Notes under the pieces: generated by a model
The model's database searches: none
What the model was told of the DNA's origin: nothing
The model's input: the letters and a program-made list of their open reading frames with translations, nothing else
Translations under genes and position numbers: made by a program
Shown here: positions 60,331-64,000 of the stretch, piece by piece
Layout: every line of letters starts with the position of its first letter
Numbering within the stretch: the stretch's first letter is position 1
Source of the DNA: Aspidiotus rigidus
Lineage: Eukaryota; Arthropoda; Insecta; Hemiptera; Diaspididae
Assembly (NCBI GenBank): GCA_035079385.1
Contig: JAVHKY010000004.1
Span: forward strand, 12,679,001 to 12,743,000
Length of the DNA: 64,000 bases
Direction of reading: 5' to 3'

Positions 60331-63300
60331 TAACTTGCTGGTTGGGTCCTGAAATCTCAAAACGTTCTCGTGTTTAGCCGTTGTTGGTAGGTTGCTTTCA
60401 TATCGTTGTTCCTGATGGTCGTTGAACCGAAAACGCTCGCTTATTGTTGGGCAATTTCCATTTCTGCGGTATTTGCAACTCAATTTAAGCCTCCCTCAAT
60501 ACGAGTAATCCTAATTTCGAGAATCGTGTCAACTCGACTAATTCTTTGCACCAATTTCGAGCATTCACCAGAGCGTCGATTAAAATAGGACAACTTTCTG
60601 CTGGGGCGCAAATAATTAAGATCATATCTCACGTTTCGAACGCTTCTGTAAGACTCTAGTGTAGCTCCTACGAGTTCATCGAGGTAAGAGAAGATGAAGA
60701 AGGCGAACAAGTTGAGGGGGTACGACAGGGTGGAGCGCCACCTCCATCTCCTCTCCTTCCTCCTCAAGGTCATGGATCACTCTACCGATATGGTATACTA
60801 GGTCATACATTGGCACAAGAAGAGGAAGACAATTGGTCAAACTATCGTAGGGTGCTAGATCACTGCACTTTCAAAGACAGACAAAGCTTCTCAAATTGGA
60901 ATTTTCTCCTTTGATGGCTATTTCGATCAAACTAACTCAGGAGGGGCTAAGTAACTGAACTTGCTACTCAAAATAGGCTTTCTCTCTCTGATGACAATTT
61001 CGAACTGAACAAGGCACACATTTCTTGATCGAAGCTCAGCTGTTTCCACTTTATTATTCATCTCTACCATGATCATCATACAGATCTGTATTATGTAATC
61101 AGAAACCGCCTCTTCAGCTCGTACAAAATTTATTATTCGAATGACGTCAGCGGCATAATAGTGCGCTTCTGTTTATAAATAAGCCATTGTATTTGTGTAT
61201 ACGATATTCGTCCGCAGTTGAAAATGTCGACGACCTTTCATGAGCATAGAAAAACGCATCACGAGAGGCATCATATTCGAAACGAACGAAAAAAAAAACA
61301 CCACTTGTGTTCGTTTGCACAAACGATATCTTACAACCGCGAATTGAAACAATTGTACGGTTTCATTAAACTCCAGGGTATCAATATCGACTTCTTTATC
61401 GAACATATTTTTGTTGTAGTATACACACGCATCTGACATATTGCGATGAAACGAAATGTAATCTTAAAACTATACGACTAAAAATTATACTGTATAGGCT
61501 GCCATCCGTCTCATTTCTGTTATTTCTTCACTCTAAAATTAAATTGAATGACCCTACTGTTTTAGCTTCTAATTTGCCTTTCATTTTCCATAGTTCCAGG
61601 AATCGTTTTCATCATCACATTTAAATTACATCCGAGTCAATCGTCAACCCTCTGCATCACCTACACAAAACTAGAGTAATGATATGGTCCTTCTTAAATT
61701 GTTTGTACAAGTTAGATTTGGTCCCCAAGTCGATCATAAGCTATCTGTAATAAATTTCGTGTTACTTCAACTGGTTTGTTTCATTTTTGGCTCCCTTTCT
61801 CTTCTCATAAGAGCCTTGCCCAGTCCCATTTCAGCCTTTTGATCCTGAGATGCAGACGTTCACACTGAGCTCACAGAAGGAAGGGGAATAATGGAGCAAC
61901 AAAGAACGCACAAATTTCTGTTCTGAACCACGGACCTCTCGTGTACTAGGCGGCCTCCAGCCACTGAGATGGGATCCCAGGTTTGGTGATCTTCAAACAA
62001 AGTTCAGGGTTTCTCATCTTGTATCCCAATTTCAACATACCGATAACGATGCGCCTTTCCATCACGTTCTTGATTCTGTATTTTGAATTGGTGATTTTCC
62101 ACTCTTTTTAAATCACTATATTTCCTATACAGTCAGGGAGTAGTCTTTCAACTACCAACAAAAATTAAACTCCGTAGTCTGCCTCCGTCCCTGTCAGTCA
62201 CTTCTTCGCTCCTCAAATGATTGAGACTCGACTATTAAGCGATTTTTGATTTGCTTATTGTTTCTGCGAAAACGTGACCGTTCCAATCATCATCATTAAA
62301 TTCCAATCCTTCTCGACCGATACGAAGGTACTTATTTATGATTTTAATAGATTTCTTATGAATCTATAGTGCCGCTCGATTCTACCGCCGAAGCACTCCG
62401 ATTTTTTAATTAGCTTAAATAAAAATATACATAAAAGATCATCATCGGTATATATATTGACTTAATGCGTCCGATTTTTTACAATGTTGCCCGCGAGAAA
62501 ACTTTGACCACAATTGTCCCTCGCGATGCAACCATCGAGAATGGAAAAAAGAATCGACGAATTATTTTATAACGACCATTTTTTATTATTTTATTTCTCC
62601 TTATTTTACGATCATATTCCAACTCCGCAGCCATCATCGGTATATCTTCGATTGGATAGCGTTATTTTTACCTTTTTATTATTATTATATCTACTTCGGA
62701 TATATGGCCTATATACGCGCGCGTTAACGTCATACATACATTTTCATCATAAGGTCTTATAAAAATTTTATCGCTTCGCTTATACAACGTAAAATCTTGT
62801 CGCTGTATTTAGAAGGTATACCTTTTCTTTTCGTATATTTTATTCTTCCCCCGCTTTTCCCTTCAATTTTTATTTCGTTTATAATACTCTTTCCGATAAT
62901 GATAATCGTAATAATTACTCGCCTTATTTTAAGGTCGACAAACGGCGCGACGACTACGAATAAATAACGACGATTATGACGCGGCCTCTCAATCTGAGAA
63001 CCGATCATTTCGTCACGAACCGAAGTCGGGGCCATCTTGAAGATTACTTTTTGGCCCCGCTAATGTCTCTCAACCAACAAAGACGAAGAAAGGAGGAAGA
63101 AAAGAAAGAACGCCGAGAGTACGAGACCAATTGGAGATAATCGCGCCCCGAGGAACATTAAAAACGAGAGAAAAATTCCCAGTTTTACGATCCGCAATAC
63201 AAAAAAATAATCGTCAGCGATAAAGTCAATTTTAATCGACGATTATCGAGTTATCAAACAAATATATTTTATAAATGTACGATACCGCGGTACATAAACC

Positions 63301-64000
63301 AATACACCTTGTCGTTCAAATGGAGCTATCACGTACAGGATCCAGTCTAGTAAAGTCATAGTTGGTAAAGGGGAGTTTTGATGTTATCAGAGATTTTTCT
63401 CGGTGTTGGCCTACTGCACACGACGTGGAGATGCATCTCTCTACCATACGTCTGATACTCCCGACATACGAGAATGCTTCCACTTCCAACCTTAGCTGCA
63501 GGATCATCTAAGCAGAAGGATATGAAAAATTTCCCAACAAAACTTATGGGAGAACTTCCTGGAGCGAGATGATTTCAAATGTATCAGCATTCATTTTAAA
63601 GAAAGTATTTCGATGCGAATGTCATTCTAAAATAAAAATTACTGCGTTTTTACTCCTCATTGGTTGATTTGATAATCGCAATCGAAGGGGAAAAATGTTC
63701 AAATTTCGTCCACGTGGGAACTGAAGGAGAATTTTTGTTAAGTAGTGTGTAAATCACGATTATAGAAGTAGCTAAAATACAAATATTTAAAATTGTTCGA
63801 CGAGGAGAAAACATTTAATGGATACATAATGAAGATATTCTAAAAATAGACCCACGTGGAAATGAAATGCTTGTAAAAATTCTTCATTTTGCGGAAAAAA
63901 TACAAGGCGAAAGAATTACACGAACACAAATCACCAGTACGAGACACAAAGAGAGAGAGAAAAAAAAGAAGGTTCGGGACCAGAATCCAGCCCTACTGAC

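Larger units (their letters stand above)
47299..64000. other. Upstream region of spalt, probably its first intron
   Basis: No spalt N-terminal exon (usually starting MSRRKQ-like, with a C2HC finger) was recognised to the end of the window, so the first intron is probably more than 16.7 kb. The region holds foldback copy 2, two Penelope-like remnants, a TRIM and a MITE. CpG-richer unique blocks at about 51350-52170, 57890-58760, 61130-61450 and 62230-63260 are candidate regulatory or 5' UTR sequence. About 50.6-53.9 and 60.4-64 kb show no gene. Confidence 0.5.

Noticed and set aside
62757..63035. Minus-strand ATG frame (MAPTSVRDEM...) as a possible spalt first exon
   Set aside because: It lacks the MSRRKQ-like start and any finger residues, and no convincing donor joins it in phase to 47298. 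A 5' UTR role cannot be excluded.
1..64000. CRISPR arrays, operons, bacterial promoters, rRNA or tRNA genes
   Set aside because: The window is eukaryotic nuclear DNA. The tandem repeats here have no regular spacer structure, and I recognised no tRNA or rRNA sequence by eye, though a tRNA scan was not possible.

Overview
This is a piece of an insect nuclear genome: AT-rich DNA with GT-AG introns, an animal developmental regulator with a typical insect exon layout, and a mix of eukaryotic transposons. The MULE-type transposase fragment would fit a hemipteran, but the sequence does not fix the order. There is no bacterial, organellar or viral gene content.

Three conserved genes are recognised. 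(1) 4062-8133, minus strand: RMC1 (Drosophila bulli), a subunit of the Mon1-Ccz1 Rab7 activator; thirteen coding exons were traced and their splice phases all agree. (2) 14332-15099, plus strand: a SETMAR-type histone-lysine methyltransferase carried in one coding exon, with pre-SET, SET and post-SET parts and no fused transposase. (3) 18069-47298, minus strand: most of a spalt (sal/Sall) zinc-finger gene. Six coding exons are visible, holding nine C2H2 fingers; the first exon or exons lie outside the window or were not recognised. A possible 91-residue ORF (15146-15421, minus strand) faces the SETMAR gene tail to tail.

The rest is intron and intergenic sequence. The spalt introns (18.3-21.7, 22.5-31.5 and 31.7-43.8 kb) and the sequence upstream (47.3-64 kb, probably the first intron) are filled with mobile DNA: two broken LINE copies with RT and RNase H, two Penelope-like element remnants (one with a GIY-YIG nuclease), a MULE remnant, three related foldback elements flanked by TA, a miniature LTR element (TRIM) with nearly identical LTRs, several hairpin MITEs, and a roughly 45-bp minisatellite family that hosts several of the insertions. 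Between the repeats lie CpG-richer non-coding stretches that are candidate regulatory DNA for spalt.

The best candidates for something new are the foldback family with inverted arrays of about 140-bp subunits sitting in minisatellite DNA, the 646-bp TRIM nested in a Penelope element, an 85-bp hairpin MITE family, and internal duplications in the spalt protein, one of which copies a motif next to a zinc-finger pair. All similarity statements rest on reading the sequence and on family knowledge; no search was run.
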